DNA of 64,000 bases. Source: Hyphomicrobiales bacterium. GTDB taxonomy: Bacteria; Pseudomonadota; Alphaproteobacteria; Rhizobiales; Rhizobiaceae. Positions within the stretch are counted from its first letter, which is position 1; every line of letters begins with the position of its first letter. The stretch covers positions 30,349 through 94,348 of the forward strand of contig UICE01000012.1 of the NCBI GenBank assembly GCA_900471815.1, given 5' to 3'. The notes under the pieces are model-generated. The model did no database searches and was not told the origin of the DNA. It was given only the letters and a program-made list of their open reading frames with translations. Shown in pieces: positions 17,196 to 26,966 of this stretch. Both the position numbers and the translations under genes were made by a program.

Positions 17196-17607
17196 ATTGC
17201 TTTCCGATCGTCGGCTTCTAGTCGTGGAGGATGAAATGCTCATCCTCATGATGATTGAAGACATGCTTGGTGAGCTTGGATGCACGTCGGTAACCACGGC
17301 AGCTACCAATGAACAAGCGATTAGATTAATTGAAGGCCAAAGCTTTGACGCCGCCATGCTGGATATGAATTTGAACGGCCAAAAAAGTCAGCGCGTGGCG
17401 GATGCTCTTGTCAATCACGGAGTACCTTTCATCTTCTCAACAGGGAATAGTTCACACGATACTTGGGACGGATATGCACACCACGTCGCCATCAGAAAGC
17501 CCTTTCTGTTCAACGAACTGGTAGCTGCATTGACGCAGCTGCTGCGCGCGCCTCGGGAGGATGACACATCGGTCAAAACTCTTAGTCTAGGCTTCAATCG
17601 GACCTAA
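17188..17607 (+). CDS. Single-domain response regulator
   Basis: A 139-residue stand-alone receiver domain. The acidic pocket is VVEDE (E14, D15), the phospho-acceptor is D59 in MLDMNLNG, with the conserved threonine in FSTGN and the lysine in IRKPF. There is no output domain. The start codon lies inside the end of the HWE kinase gene, so the two are co-translated and form a cognate pair. Such receivers downstream of HWE kinases commonly act as phosphate sinks or feedback modules; the partner is inferred from position. Confidence 0.9.
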   Translation: MNRLLSDRRLLVVEDEMLILMMIEDMLGELGCTSVTTAATNEQAIRLIEGQSFDAAMLDMNLNGQKSQRVADALVNHGVPFIFSTGNSSHDTWDGYAHHVAIRKPFLFNELVAALTQLLRAPREDDTSVKTLSLGFNRT

Positions 17608-17646
17608 ACACGAGCTCTGCGGAACAGTCAGATCGCGATGGAGACA

Positions 17647-18147
17647 TCAGAAAATGCCCAAGCGATACGCGCCCTTATCGAGCGATTGCCCGGACAATCT
17701 TTGGCCGAGAAGCTGCACCATTTCCGGGTTGTCGGCGAAGGTGTTATGGACGAGTGCATCGCCTGCCTTGATATTTGTCGTGTCGACAATTGTGATCCCA
17801 AGCTGCTTCAGTTCTGACGCGTAGGGCCGCAAATCCGCAGCACCGACACGATCAACATCCCCCGAAATCCAATTGGAAACCGCGAGCGCTCGATCGCTCC
17901 TTGAGGCGAAGATTGTAAATTGCGGGCGCCTGGGGCCCATTTCGATGAGCTGGCGCCGGAACACATCGACATCGATGTCAGGCGAGGCAAGAACAACGTT
18001 CCTGATCTTTGGCGAGATGCTATTGTCTCGCATGGCCATGCCACGCAGTGCCTCCACCGCAAGCCAGCTTCCCATCGAATGGGCGAGAACCGTGACCTCC
18101 GTTACATCGGGACACTCCAAAAACCATCGGCAATCCGTGAGGCACAA
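17647..18147 (-). pseudogene. Alpha/beta-hydrolase (DUF900-type) C-terminal remnant
   Basis: 166 residues matching the distal half of DUF900/alpha-beta hydrolases, with the nucleophile elbow AHSMGSWLAVEAL, the strand NVVLASPDIDVDVF and the C-terminal DALVHNTFADNP histidine region. Family members are about twice this length, with a signal peptide and an N-terminal segment; neither is present, and upstream minus-strand sequence soon hits stops in all frames. The start (MCLTDCRWF) has no ribosome-binding site. It is therefore read as a 5'-truncated pseudogene, convergent with the receiver gene. Confidence 0.7.
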
Positions 18148-18301
18148 ATTGATGCCGCGTCAAACCAGCCGTCGGAGAATTATCCAAAACCCGTCCGAAA
18201 GGAAATTGGTTCACACGCTTGTCACTTAACGGTGGCTATCAGTTCAATACTGATCATTCCTGCGGAGTACTTCTCGTGATCCTAATCCCAAATGGACGCG
18301 C

Positions 18302-19267
18302 ATGAGCGTCGTCGCATGTTATCTTTATCGTGATGGCAAACGGTTGAAAGACGTGCCGTTCGATGCAGTGTCCATCCCGGAAACAGATTGTGACTTCATC
18401 TGGATCGGGCTGCACAAGCCCACGCCGGAAGAGCTTTCACTGCTGAAAGACCGGTTTGGTCTTCATGAACTTTCGATAGCAGATGCCCTCAGCTCTTTGC
18501 AGATGCCCAAGCTCAGCGCCTATGATGATCAGCTTTTTGTCGTCGCAAAAACCGCGCAGCTTGCGGGTGACCGAATCGCCTATGGCGAAACCGCGATTTT
18601 CGTCGGAAAGCGCTACATAATCACGGTGCGCCATGGTTCGGATCGGGGTCATGGCGAATTGCGCGGCAGACTGGAAACCTCACCTCAGACCCTTCGCCAT
18701 GGAACCGATTATATATTGCATGCCATACTCGACTTCATCATCGACGGCTACCTTCCTATAGTACGAACGATCGAGGACACGGTTCTCGACATGGAACGGA
18801 AGATGCTCGACGCGTTCCTTGATCGTGACCAGATCACTCGCATTTTCAGGCTGCGAAGGGAAATTATTCTCTTTCAACGGGTTTTGGACGCGATGCTGGA
18901 CCTTTGCGGCAAGCTTGTACACCTGGACCTGCCGTGCCTGGACAAGGAAGCTAAGCCCTATTTCCGCGATGCCCTTCAGCATATGCACCGCGTTGAAACG
19001 ATGGTAGGGAGCCTGAGGGATGTGATTACCTCTGTTTTCGAGGCGAGCAATCTGCTGGAACAACAGCGGCAGGGAACGATAACCCGGCAATTGGCGGCCT
19101 GGGCGGCCATTCTGGCCGTCCCGACAGCAATCGCCGGCATCTACGGTATGAACTTCGATAATATGCCGGAACTGAAAACGAGCTACGGTTATTTCGTTGT
19201 TCTCGGGATAATCGCCGTCTTGTGCATCGGGCTTTACGTTCGCTTCAAACGCGCCCGCTGGATATAA
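18302..19267 (+). CDS. corA: CorA-family magnesium/divalent-cation channel
   Basis: A 321-residue inner-membrane channel for Mg2+ and, in some members, Co2+ or Ni2+. The large cytosolic N-terminal domain leads through a long helix (residues about 150-260) to two C-terminal membrane helices. The signature YGMNFDNMPE, containing the GMN selectivity motif, is at about residues 281-290. Length and architecture are normal. It is convergent with the DUF808 gene 6 bp away and appears to be a single-gene unit. Confidence 0.93.
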   Translation: MSVVACYLYRDGKRLKDVPFDAVSIPETDCDFIWIGLHKPTPEELSLLKDRFGLHELSIADALSSLQMPKLSAYDDQLFVVAKTAQLAGDRIAYGETAIFVGKRYIITVRHGSDRGHGELRGRLETSPQTLRHGTDYILHAILDFIIDGYLPIVRTIEDTVLDMERKMLDAFLDRDQITRIFRLRREIILFQRVLDAMLDLCGKLVHLDLPCLDKEAKPYFRDALQHMHRVETMVGSLRDVITSVFEASNLLEQQRQGTITRQLAAWAAILAVPTAIAGIYGMNFDNMPELKTSYGYFVVLGIIAVLCIGLYVRFKRARWI

Positions 19268-19273
19268 TAGCTT

Positions 19274-20296
19274 TTATTTCTTCGGATCCGCTAGCGGCTC
19301 CTTTGATCGGCGTTGCGGAAGGCATGATTTTATAAATTTCCACATCGGTGAGACCACGTATCCCATGACCGGTATCGCAATCAACCCGACGATAATGCCG
19401 ATAACACCCGCGCCAGCGGCCTCGACGACCCATGCGACAACGGACCCGACAGAAGGCAAGGCATGACTTGCCACCTCGCCCACCCCTTCGATCGCATGAG
19501 CAATAGCCCCGGCACCGTAACCCTCTAGTCCATGCACCAGGATACCGCCGCCCACCCAGATCATCGCGGCGGTTCCGATGATACCGAGCCCTTTCAGAAA
19601 ATAGGGCATACCCATAACCAGCCCGCGGCCAACTGCCCGCAAAAGCGTGCCGACGGGAGCTGCCGTCTGCGAGCGCGCCAACACCAGGCCAAGATCGTCA
19701 GCCTTAACGATCAGGGCCACACCCCCATAAACAACCAGTGTGATACCTATGCCCACAACTGCAAGTATGAGGGCCTGCGTCAGTACATTCCCCGACGGAA
19801 GCGACGCAAGCGTGATGGCCATGATTTCAGCCGACAAAATGAAATCGGTCTTGATCGCGCTGGCCACCTTCTCGTCTTCAAGAGATTTGGAATCGATGCT
19901 GGCCGTTTCAAGTGCAGCCTCATGCGAATGGGCGGCATGCGGCAGCAGGAGCGCATAGATTTTCTCCACGCCCTCATAACACAGATATACGCCGCCGATC
20001 ATGAGGAGAGGCGTAATCGCCTGGGGTGCAAGCAGGCTCAGGATCAGTGCTGCGGGGAGCAAAATCACAAGTTTGTTCTTGAGCGACCCCAGGGCGATCT
20101 TGCCGATAATCGGCAGCTCTCGCGCGGCTGAAAATCCGGTGACATAGCGCGGTGTGACTGCTGCATCGTCGATTACGACACCGGCTGCTTTCGCCCCGGC
20201 CTTCGCAGCCTGGCCAGCGATGTCGTCGAGAGAGGCCGCTGCAACCTTCGCCAATGCCGCAATGTCGTCAAGGAGGGCGATCAGTCCTATGCTCAT
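19274..20296 (-). CDS. DUF808 (YedI-like) membrane protein
   Basis: A 340-residue polytopic membrane protein beginning MSIGLIALLDDIAALAKVAA and carrying the DUF808 hallmarks DDIAGQAAKAGAKAAGVVID and AARELPIIGKIALGSLKNK, with some 7-9 hydrophobic segments. The start at 20296 follows TGGAGG with a good spacing; an upstream extension of 27 residues was discarded. No biochemical function is known for the family. A strong hairpin separates it from the Na/Pi transporter gene upstream on the same strand. Confidence 0.88.
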   Translation of the reverse strand: MSIGLIALLDDIAALAKVAAASLDDIAGQAAKAGAKAAGVVIDDAAVTPRYVTGFSAARELPIIGKIALGSLKNKLVILLPAALILSLLAPQAITPLLMIGGVYLCYEGVEKIYALLLPHAAHSHEAALETASIDSKSLEDEKVASAIKTDFILSAEIMAITLASLPSGNVLTQALILAVVGIGITLVVYGGVALIVKADDLGLVLARSQTAAPVGTLLRAVGRGLVMGMPYFLKGLGIIGTAAMIWVGGGILVHGLEGYGAGAIAHAIEGVGEVASHALPSVGSVVAWVVEAAGAGVIGIIVGLIAIPVMGYVVSPMWKFIKSCLPQRRSKEPLADPKK

Positions 20297-20343
20297 TAAG
20301 CCTCCACCAAGAAACCGGATAGCATCCGCAGATATCAATGCAA

Positions 20344-20372
20344 CGTGGCATCTTCCAAAAGAAGATGCCACG
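20344..20372 (-). terminator. Strong hairpin between Na/Pi transporter and DUF808 genes
   Basis: CGTGGCATCTTC and GAAGATGCCACG form a perfect 12-bp stem around a 5-base loop. It sits 25 bp downstream of the Na/Pi gene stop on the minus strand. There is no clear T-run, so it may be a weak terminator or an mRNA-stabilising element. Confidence 0.6.
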
Positions 20373-20396
20373 CGCAAGCTATTACGGCAATGCGCG

Positions 20397-22124
20397 TTAC
20401 TCCGCAGGCATTGGGCTCAGTCCGCCTTCGTTCATTGGGCGAACCTTTTCGCGTTTCTGCGCAGCTCTCGAAAGCACGCCCTGGCGATTGACTGACTTCC
20501 GTTCACTTTCGATACGCTCAATGAGAATTTCGGCACGTTCAATAGAGCCGAGAAGTGCCAGAATTGTTCCACGCTCGGCAGCACCGGCATTCGGTCCCAG
20601 CGCCAAGGTTCTCGCGCGCAATTCCTCTACATCCGGAATGCTTATGTGGCCCGCTGGCATCGGTGGGTTGGTAACACCGTAGTCCGGCATAATACCCTGC
20701 AACGACGCATCAAGCTTGTCGAGAGCAACATCAACGATGACGCGCGCTGCTGAACTAAATTCTTCACGTTTCACGCGTCGGGCGACCTGATGAAGCGACT
20801 CAGTCAATGCAGCGGTGAAATCCGCCTCTTCAATCAGGCTGGCGACAAGATCCAGCTGTTCGTAAGGCAAGTCTTCTTTCATCAGCGAAGCTGTATATTC
20901 ACGTATATCGCGACTGAGAATATCGGTAGCAAGATAATGTTCACCCGGATCGGACGGTGCGGATTTTGCAGACCGTGCAATATCCAGAAACATGGCGCCA
21001 GCCTGAAGATGACGAGCAGTTTCCTGCTGAACTGCCGGGATTGCTTTTGCAAAATCCCCGGCAAGTTTGCGGTCGAGGAATTTGGGTGTCGAATAATCTT
21101 CTGCGTCCTCAGCGTCGGTACGACCGATCCGTGCCAATACGCTCTCAAACACGCCTACGAAAGGAAAGAGCAACGCCGTATTGAATACGTTGAAGAATGT
21201 GGAATAAAGACCAACGGCAACCGGAACAAGCGGGAAAGTTTCCTTACCCTCCACGACAACAGGAACGCCCGGATCACCCCCAAACCACTGCATCGCCCAC
21301 GCAAGAACTTCGATCGAGACAAAGAACAGAGGCACGGTGATGCACACGCCGATAATATTGAATGACATATGCGCATAAGCGGCGCGTTTGGCATTCTTGG
21401 ACAAGTTCAGGGATGCTATCCAGGAGGTAATTGTGGTTCCAAGATCCGCGCCCAGAGAAAAGGCGACCGCAGTGGTCCAGTCAAGCACACCGGCAGCGCC
21501 CAACCCCATGACGATACCGATTGTAGCCGAGGATGAGTGGATCATCGCGGTTACACCAGCTGCGATAAGAACGCACTTGATCAGGTTGAAATAAGAGTCT
21601 GCCTGGAGGGTAGAAAGAACCGACATCACTTCCGGGATATTTCGGAGCGGTCTTAGACCACCGGTCATCAGGTTCAACCCGTAGAAAATCAGGGCAAAGC
21701 CCATGCAGGCAAGCGCGATGTTGCGCACTTTGTCATTCTTCGAAAAACAATATACCAACGAGAAAAGGCCGGCAAAGATCAGACCGAGCGGCCCAAGAGG
21801 GAGCGCAATCAAGCCATTGCCAAGTGTGGTACCGATATTCGCTCCCATTATGACACTGATGGCAGGCCTCAATCCAACGACCCCGGCGTTCACCAGGCCT
21901 ACTACCATAACAGTCATCGCTGTTGATGATTGAATAACGCCCGTGATTAGCGTGCCGGCCACAACGCCTTTTATCGGGGTTCCTGCGGCTTTTGCCAGAA
22001 ATGCCCGCATCTTGTTGACGGAAAGTGCCTGAATGCCATTCGACATGAATTCCAGACCAAGCATGAATATTCCGAGCCCACCGATCACCGGCACGAGAAC
22101 ATCCTTGAAAATATCTATATCCAT
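20397..22124 (-). CDS. Na+/phosphate cotransporter (NptA-like, with PhoU-like tail)
   Basis: A 575-residue inner-membrane symporter. Two inverted Na/Pi repeats carry the substrate motifs TGVIQSSTAMTVMVVG (about residues 60-75) and MIHSSSATIGIVMGLG (about 195-210). The soluble C-terminal part from about residue 350 is helical and PhoU-like, as in many bacterial NptA proteins. It is the low-affinity phosphate route. It lies downstream of a PstS-like gene, forming a small phosphate-uptake locus without the PstCAB permease and ATPase in view. Confidence 0.92.
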   Translation of the reverse strand: MDIDIFKDVLVPVIGGLGIFMLGLEFMSNGIQALSVNKMRAFLAKAAGTPIKGVVAGTLITGVIQSSTAMTVMVVGLVNAGVVGLRPAISVIMGANIGTTLGNGLIALPLGPLGLIFAGLFSLVYCFSKNDKVRNIALACMGFALIFYGLNLMTGGLRPLRNIPEVMSVLSTLQADSYFNLIKCVLIAAGVTAMIHSSSATIGIVMGLGAAGVLDWTTAVAFSLGADLGTTITSWIASLNLSKNAKRAAYAHMSFNIIGVCITVPLFFVSIEVLAWAMQWFGGDPGVPVVVEGKETFPLVPVAVGLYSTFFNVFNTALLFPFVGVFESVLARIGRTDAEDAEDYSTPKFLDRKLAGDFAKAIPAVQQETARHLQAGAMFLDIARSAKSAPSDPGEHYLATDILSRDIREYTASLMKEDLPYEQLDLVASLIEEADFTAALTESLHQVARRVKREEFSSAARVIVDVALDKLDASLQGIMPDYGVTNPPMPAGHISIPDVEELRARTLALGPNAGAAERGTILALLGSIERAEILIERIESERKSVNRQGVLSRAAQKREKVRPMNEGGLSPMPAE

Positions 22125-22165
22125 TGCGTCTTATCCCCATAGCGCCAAGGCGCGGTCCATTGATC

Positions 22166-22187
22166 TGCCTGCATCCCCTTGCAGGCA
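22166..22187 (-). terminator. Hairpin after the PstS-like gene
   Basis: TGCCTGCA and TGCAGGCA form an 8-bp stem with a 6-base loop, 12 bp past the PstS-like stop codon on the minus strand. No strong T-run follows, so termination may be partial, with read-through to the Na/Pi gene. Confidence 0.5.
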
Positions 22188-22198
22188 TGCTTTAACTT

Positions 22199-23281
22199 TC
22201 ATTGCGTTGAGGAGCCGATCAGCCAATATTGCTTTATCCGGCTCACCAGAGGTTCCGATAAAGGTACATAACGCAGGGCCTGCGCATCGCGGCCGCCGCT
22301 CTCAAATGCCAGGCGAAAATAGTCATGGACACGGCGATAGCGACCAGGTGAACGACCCTCTATTGCCACGACGGCATAAGTGGCTCCACAGATGGGGTAT
22401 GTGGCTTCGCCGGGTTGGTCAGTGAGGGATAAGGCAAAGTCCTCCGCCTTCGTCCAGTCAACCGCTGCCTGAGCCGCCCTGACGCCTTCCGGGCCGGGCA
22501 TAACAAATTTGCCTGACTTGTTCTCAATGGCGGCAACCGTCAGATCGCCCCGTTCGACCTGCCCATATTCCGCGTAGGCAATTGCGCCCTTTGTGGCTTT
22601 CACGGCAAGGATAAGGTCTTGTGTCCCTTCGACACTGGTCCCCCACGGCCAGGCTATCAGCGTGTCCGCCCCATATTTCGCTTTCCACTCATCATTCTTG
22701 GAGGAAAGGTAGCTGGAGAACATATAGGTAGTGCCTGATCCATCCTTGCGATGGATGGGACTGATCTTGATGTCGGGGAGATTCTGTTCCGGGTTTAACT
22801 GTTTTATCGCCGGGTCGGACCATGATTGGATTTTGCCAAGATAAATATCCGCAAGAAGCGGACCCGACAGATTCAACCGGTCAATGCCTTCCAGATTGAT
22901 TGCGATGGCAACGCTGCCCAAAACAATCGGGAATTGCTGAAGGCCATGTTTGGCAAGTTCCGCATGCGATAAAGGAACGTCTGTTGCCGCAAAATCCATT
23001 TCCGGCTGGCTGAGGCGCATAACACCTGCAAGCGATCCTACCAATTCATAGTCTACCGTCCAGTCTGGCGAAGTGAAATCTCCACCATCTGTGCGGGATG
23101 CTTTGTAGTTTTCAGCCCATTTCGCAATGATGGGCGCTGCAAATGTCGAGCCGGCGCCGCGGATTGGTTCAGCTCTGGCAGCGGGGGACAGCAAGACGAC
23201 GAAGATCGTGATCGCCAAAACAAAAATGCCTGAAACGCATGATATTTTTTGGAGCATAAACAGCACGGAGCGTTTCATCAT
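22199..23281 (-). CDS. PstS-like phosphate-binding protein
   Basis: A 360-residue periplasmic solute-binding protein. An N-terminal signal peptide (hydrophobic core SGIFVLAITIFVVLL, cleavage after PAARA) precedes the PstS opening PIRGAGSTFAAPIIAKWAENY. The phosphate-site region HRKDGSGTTYMFSSYLS is present. Start codons ATG-ATG at 23281/23278 follow GAGGTAC. PstS normally serves PstCAB, which is not in this window. Here it is followed by a Na/Pi symporter, so it may feed a distant ABC complex or act with the symporter. Confidence 0.88.
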   Translation of the reverse strand: MMKRSVLFMLQKISCVSGIFVLAITIFVVLLSPAARAEPIRGAGSTFAAPIIAKWAENYKASRTDGGDFTSPDWTVDYELVGSLAGVMRLSQPEMDFAATDVPLSHAELAKHGLQQFPIVLGSVAIAINLEGIDRLNLSGPLLADIYLGKIQSWSDPAIKQLNPEQNLPDIKISPIHRKDGSGTTYMFSSYLSSKNDEWKAKYGADTLIAWPWGTSVEGTQDLILAVKATKGAIAYAEYGQVERGDLTVAAIENKSGKFVMPGPEGVRAAQAAVDWTKAEDFALSLTDQPGEATYPICGATYAVVAIEGRSPGRYRRVHDYFRLAFESGGRDAQALRYVPLSEPLVSRIKQYWLIGSSTQ

Positions 23282-23312
23282 TGTACCTCAGATATGATCA
23301 ATTAAAGGTTCA

Positions 23313-23331
23313 CGAAGGCTGATCGCCTTCG
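23313..23331. other. Short hairpin upstream of the PstS-like gene
   Basis: CGAAGGC and GCCTTCG pair with a 5-base loop. It lies 32 bp upstream of the PstS-like start. It may be a 5' leader structure. Confidence 0.35.
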
Positions 23332-23465
23332 CTTCAAAGGAGTTTGAAACGTCTGGCTTGCTTAAAAACTATTCTTACTTTTTCAGTATCTCCGTTTCTT
23401 AAAACATTAATGACAACTCCCTGCTTCGGGTTCTTATTGGGCCCATCACCGAAATTGACAGCCGC

Positions 23466-23483
23466 CTGTCATTCAACTGACAC
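23466..23483 (+). promoter_or_regulatory. Pho-box-like direct repeat
   Basis: CTGTCATTCAACTGACAC resembles the PhoB site, two 7-bp repeats CTGTCAT separated by 4 bp, with mismatches in the second repeat. It is between the PstS-like gene and bdhA, about 56 bp ahead of the latter. Which gene it would serve is unclear. Confidence 0.4.
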
Positions 23484-23538
23484 GTCGAGGAGATTTACAT
23501 TGCTCGACTACGAAGGTCACATTCCGCAGGAGGTTTAG

Positions 23539-24345
23539 ATGTCCGACAGCGCAGGCGATGCCGGCCTCAAGAACAAGGTCGCGATCGTAACCGGATCGAC
23601 AAGCGGCATTGGTATGGGCATAGCACGCCGGTTGGCAGGGCAAGGGGTGAACGTCGTGATCAATGGCCTCGGTGATGCCTCTGTTATCGAGGCGGAACGG
23701 AATGCCATTGAAACCGAATTTTCCGTGCGGTGTCTGTACTCGCCAGCGAACATGCTTTCTGGTCCCGAAACTTCCGGCATGGTACAGCTTGCAGTCGATG
23801 AGCTCGGTTCATGCGATATTCTGATCAACAATGCCGGCATTCAGCATGTGGCACCGATCGACGAGTTTCCGGACGAGAAGTGGGAAGCGATCCTGCAGAT
23901 AAATCTTGGCGCTGCCTTCCATGCCATCAAGGCGGTCATTCCCCCGATGAAGGCACGCGGATGGGGCCGGATCATCAACATTGCGTCTGCACATGCCCTG
24001 GTCGCATCCCCGTACAAATCTGCCTACGTGGCCGCCAAGCACGGTATTGCCGGTCTGACGAAGACCGCCGCCCTGGAGGTTGCAGCAAACCGGATAACGG
24101 TGAATGCGATCTGCCCCGGATATGTCTGGACGCCCTTGGTCGAAGCGCAGATCCCAGGCACCATGGCTGCCCGCGGCATGACCAAGGAACAAGTGATCCA
24201 TGACGTGCTTCTGGAAGCGCAACCCACGAAGGAATTCGTAACCATCGATCAAGTAGCGGCGCTTGCAGCGTTCCTGTGTTCGCACGACACCGCTTCAATC
24301 ACTGGTGCGATCATTCCCATTGATGGTGGATGGACCGCACATTGA
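23539..24345 (+). CDS. bdhA: D-3-hydroxybutyrate dehydrogenase
   Basis: A 268-residue NAD-dependent short-chain dehydrogenase interconverting 3-hydroxybutyrate and acetoacetate in polyhydroxybutyrate turnover. It shows the cofactor loop [16 protein letters not shown], the catalytic serine ([11 protein letters not shown]), the YVAAK tyrosine/lysine pair and the BdhA-type tail ([16 protein letters not shown]). The GCAGGAGG site lies just before the ATG. Acetoacetate decarboxylase follows immediately, so the operon handles ketone bodies. Confidence 0.92.
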   Translation: MSDSAGDAGLKNKVAIVTGSTSGIGMGIARRLAGQGVNVVINGLGDASVIEAERNAIETEFSVRCLYSPANMLSGPETSGMVQLAVDELGSCDILINNAGIQHVAPIDEFPDEKWEAILQINLGAAFHAIKAVIPPMKARGWGRIINIASAHALVASPYKSAYVAAKHGIAGLTKTAALEVAANRITVNAICPGYVWTPLVEAQIPGTMAARGMTKEQVIHDVLLEAQPTKEFVTIDQVAALAAFLCSHDTASITGAIIPIDGGWTAH

Positions 24346-24380
24346 ACAATGCTTTCGTAGCTATTCAAGGGACAGACCAT

Positions 24381-25124
24381 ATGAAGACCGACGATGTTCG
24401 CCGCGCCTATGCGATGCCTCTGACCAACCCGGCCTATCCGCCCGGACCTTATCGGTTCACGGACAGAGAATATGTCATCATCACCTATCGAACCGATATT
24501 GACGCCTTGCGGCAGGTTGTTCCCGAACCGCTTGAAATTGTCGAGCCGATCGTGAAATATGAATTCATCAAGATGCCGGATTCAACGGGTTTTGGCGATT
24601 ACGTCGAGTCCGGTCAGGTTATCCCGGTGCGATTTGATGGGAAGGACGGTGTCTATGTCCACGCCATGTACCTTGATGATGATGCCCCGATCGCCGGTGG
24701 ACGTGAAATCTGGGGCTTCCCCAAAAAGCTTGCCTATCCCAAGCTTGTGCATGAAGGCGAAGTGATCGTCGGGACCCTTCATTACGGTTCGGTGCTTTGC
24801 GCAACGGCGACCATGGGCTACAAACATCATGCAGTCGATAAAGCCGCAATTGCCAGGTCTCTCAAGCAGCCTAATTTTCTCGTCAAAATCATACCGCATG
24901 TCGACGCCACCCCGCGCATATGCGAACTGGTTCAGTATCACCTTGAAGACATTACCGTGAAAGGTGCCTGGTCAGGCCCAGCCGAACTCGAGCTTCATCG
25001 CCATGTCATTGCCGATGTCGCCCGGCTACCGGTTCTGGAAGTCATCGGTGCGGTGCATTTCCTTGCCGATCTCACCTTGGGCATGGGCAAAGTCGTTCAT
25101 GATTATTTGAGCGATCCGGTTTGA
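24381..25124 (+). CDS. adc: Acetoacetate decarboxylase
   Basis: A 247-residue enzyme converting acetoacetate to acetone and CO2. The Schiff-base lysine lies in [14 protein letters not shown] (about residue 115), with the glutamate/arginine neighbourhood and the GRE turn preserved. ATG 24381 follows AAGGGAC; an upstream ATG at 24330 would overlap bdhA and lacks a site. It sits between bdhA and a patatin-like lipase, so the unit would degrade a polymer-derived C4 pool. Confidence 0.92.
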   Translation: MKTDDVRRAYAMPLTNPAYPPGPYRFTDREYVIITYRTDIDALRQVVPEPLEIVEPIVKYEFIKMPDSTGFGDYVESGQVIPVRFDGKDGVYVHAMYLDDDAPIAGGREIWGFPKKLAYPKLVHEGEVIVGTLHYGSVLCATATMGYKHHAVDKAAIARSLKQPNFLVKIIPHVDATPRICELVQYHLEDITVKGAWSGPAELELHRHVIADVARLPVLEVIGAVHFLADLTLGMGKVVHDYLSDPV

Positions 25125-25153
25125 ATCGCCCGGTCACAAAGGAACGTATCAAT

Positions 25154-26317
25154 ATGGACCAGTTAGCCGGCACTCCCACGAACAAGGCTGTCAGTATCAA
25201 GGAGGTGCTTGATCCCTATCAGTCCGTCGCGCTTGTCTTTCAGGGCGGCGGCGCACTCGGTGCCTATCAAGCCGGGGTTTTTCAGGCATTAAGCGAGGCA
25301 GGCGTGGCCGCCAACTGGTTATCAGGCGTTTCGATCGGAGCGATAAACGCGGCGATCATTGCGGGCAATAAACCGGGAGACCAGGTGGATCGGCTAAGGA
25401 ATTTCTGGGAGACGGTATCCAGCAGAAAGGTCTGGCATTTCACACCGGAGGGCGACTACTTTCGCAAGCTGCGCAATCAGGCCAGCGCTATGATGACCAT
25501 GACTTCGGGGCTACCGGGCTTTTTTGCACCGCGGGAAATGAACCCCTGGCAACAGCTTGCGGGGGCATCCGGCGCGACCAGTTTCTATGATACCAGCGAA
25601 CTGGAAACCACGCTGAACCGGCTGATCGATTGGAAGGTTCTGAACGACAGACAGCAACGGCTGAGCGTCGGTGCCGTAAATGTGAGGACAGGCAACTTCC
25701 GCTATTTCGACAGTGAAATCGAAACTATCTCAGCCCAACATATTATGGCGTCTGGCGCACTTCCCCCGGCTTTTCCAGCGATCCATATCGAAAACGAATA
25801 TTACTGGGATGGCGGCATTGTATCGAACACACCACTGCAATATTTGCTGGAACAGGAAGATGTTCATGATACGCTTGTCTTCCAGGTCGATCTGTTCAGT
25901 GCACGCGGGACTCTGCCCCGCGAAATGCCGGATGTGCTCGCCCGACACAAGGATATTATGTATTCGAGCCGGACACGCAACAACACGGATACATTCCGCC
26001 GGCTGCATAATCTCAAACTGAAGCTGCATCAGGCCTTGCTGCGCGTGCCAGCCGAAGCGCTCACCGCTGAGGATAGGGAATTTCTTTCCTCCATGCAGGA
26101 TGTGCCACAGATCAACATTGTTCACCTCATCTACCAGCAAAAACTTTATGAAGGCCATGCCAAGGATTACGAATTCTCCGGAACTTCGATGCGCGAACAT
26201 TGGGATTCTGGCTATGAAGATACGCGAAAGACCCTGCGCCACCGTACCTGGCTGGAAAAGCCGCCAGAGTCTGTCGGCATGACGGTGCACGATGTTCACC
26301 GCGATGACCCGAGTTAA
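25154..26317 (+). CDS. Patatin-like phospholipase/esterase with DUF3734 tail
   Basis: A 387-residue serine hydrolase. The oxyanion loop FQGGGALGAYQAG and nucleophile elbow GVSIGA appear within the first 80 residues, and the catalytic aspartate in WDGGIVSNTP near residue 210. The C-terminal third matches DUF3734. ATG 25154 follows AAAGGAA; a TTG at 25121 overlapping the adc stop is an alternative. Patatin proteins with this tail occur next to bdhA in rhizobia. Involvement in PHB granule or lipid mobilisation is inferred from that neighbourhood. Confidence 0.88.
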   Translation: MDQLAGTPTNKAVSIKEVLDPYQSVALVFQGGGALGAYQAGVFQALSEAGVAANWLSGVSIGAINAAIIAGNKPGDQVDRLRNFWETVSSRKVWHFTPEGDYFRKLRNQASAMMTMTSGLPGFFAPREMNPWQQLAGASGATSFYDTSELETTLNRLIDWKVLNDRQQRLSVGAVNVRTGNFRYFDSEIETISAQHIMASGALPPAFPAIHIENEYYWDGGIVSNTPLQYLLEQEDVHDTLVFQVDLFSARGTLPREMPDVLARHKDIMYSSRTRNNTDTFRRLHNLKLKLHQALLRVPAEALTAEDREFLSSMQDVPQINIVHLIYQQKLYEGHAKDYEFSGTSMREHWDSGYEDTRKTLRHRTWLEKPPESVGMTVHDVHRDDPS

Positions 26318-26966
26318 CTAATGTCGTGATGGTCGGATTTTACCGTAGGCGACGGAGCATGGCCTGCATATTCTAAACGGGTACCACGGACGAAACTCTT
26401 TTTGGCTTTCCTCAAACTGACGGCGGTGGTGGTATCCACACTCCGTGAGGGCCAAGTTTCGTGGAAGATTGGTTGCCGTTTTCGCAGGAACTCTTATCTA
26501 AAACTAGACTTGGATGATATAGTTGCCCGACGTCAAGATAGAGGCGCTTGGCGTAACCAAGCTGGAACCTACCCCAGGCAATAAAATATCGATATACATG
26601 ATATACTATACGAAGATTTGTACTTCATATGACCGCCAGCTCAATAGTCGACGAAAATATGTGCTTCCTTTGCTGCCTAAATGAAAGCCGAACGTGCCTC
26701 CGCCACAGGTGTCCGTCCAAAGCTTCAAGACACTTTTGCCGAGCCAACTTTAGGCTCATGCCCTCATGGGCGTTGGTCCTTTCGGTATGCACCATGCTTG
26801 AGCAAGGTCCTGATTACTGCTGGATCCATTATATGCAAGGTGGAGTGGAGAATCCCCCGGTTATCCACTCTCTCATAAGATTACAGCCAGTTAGAGAAAT
26901 TGCTTTCATTCGATCATAGGTCTGCTATCGCCATTTTGGATACCGGAAGCTGCCTTTGCTAAATCA
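26318..26966. other. About 650 bp with no supported gene
   Basis: Between the patatin gene and the convergent TetR gene. The left part is GC-rich, with an AT-rich patch around 26580-26630 (CGATATACATGATATACTA). Frames on both strands lack family signals. It may hold an unrecognised RNA or degenerate DNA. Confidence 0.45.

Noticed and set aside
23344..23538. A 64-codon frame upstream of bdhA
   Set aside because: No site or domain; it covers the probable promoter region and ends directly at the bdhA start.
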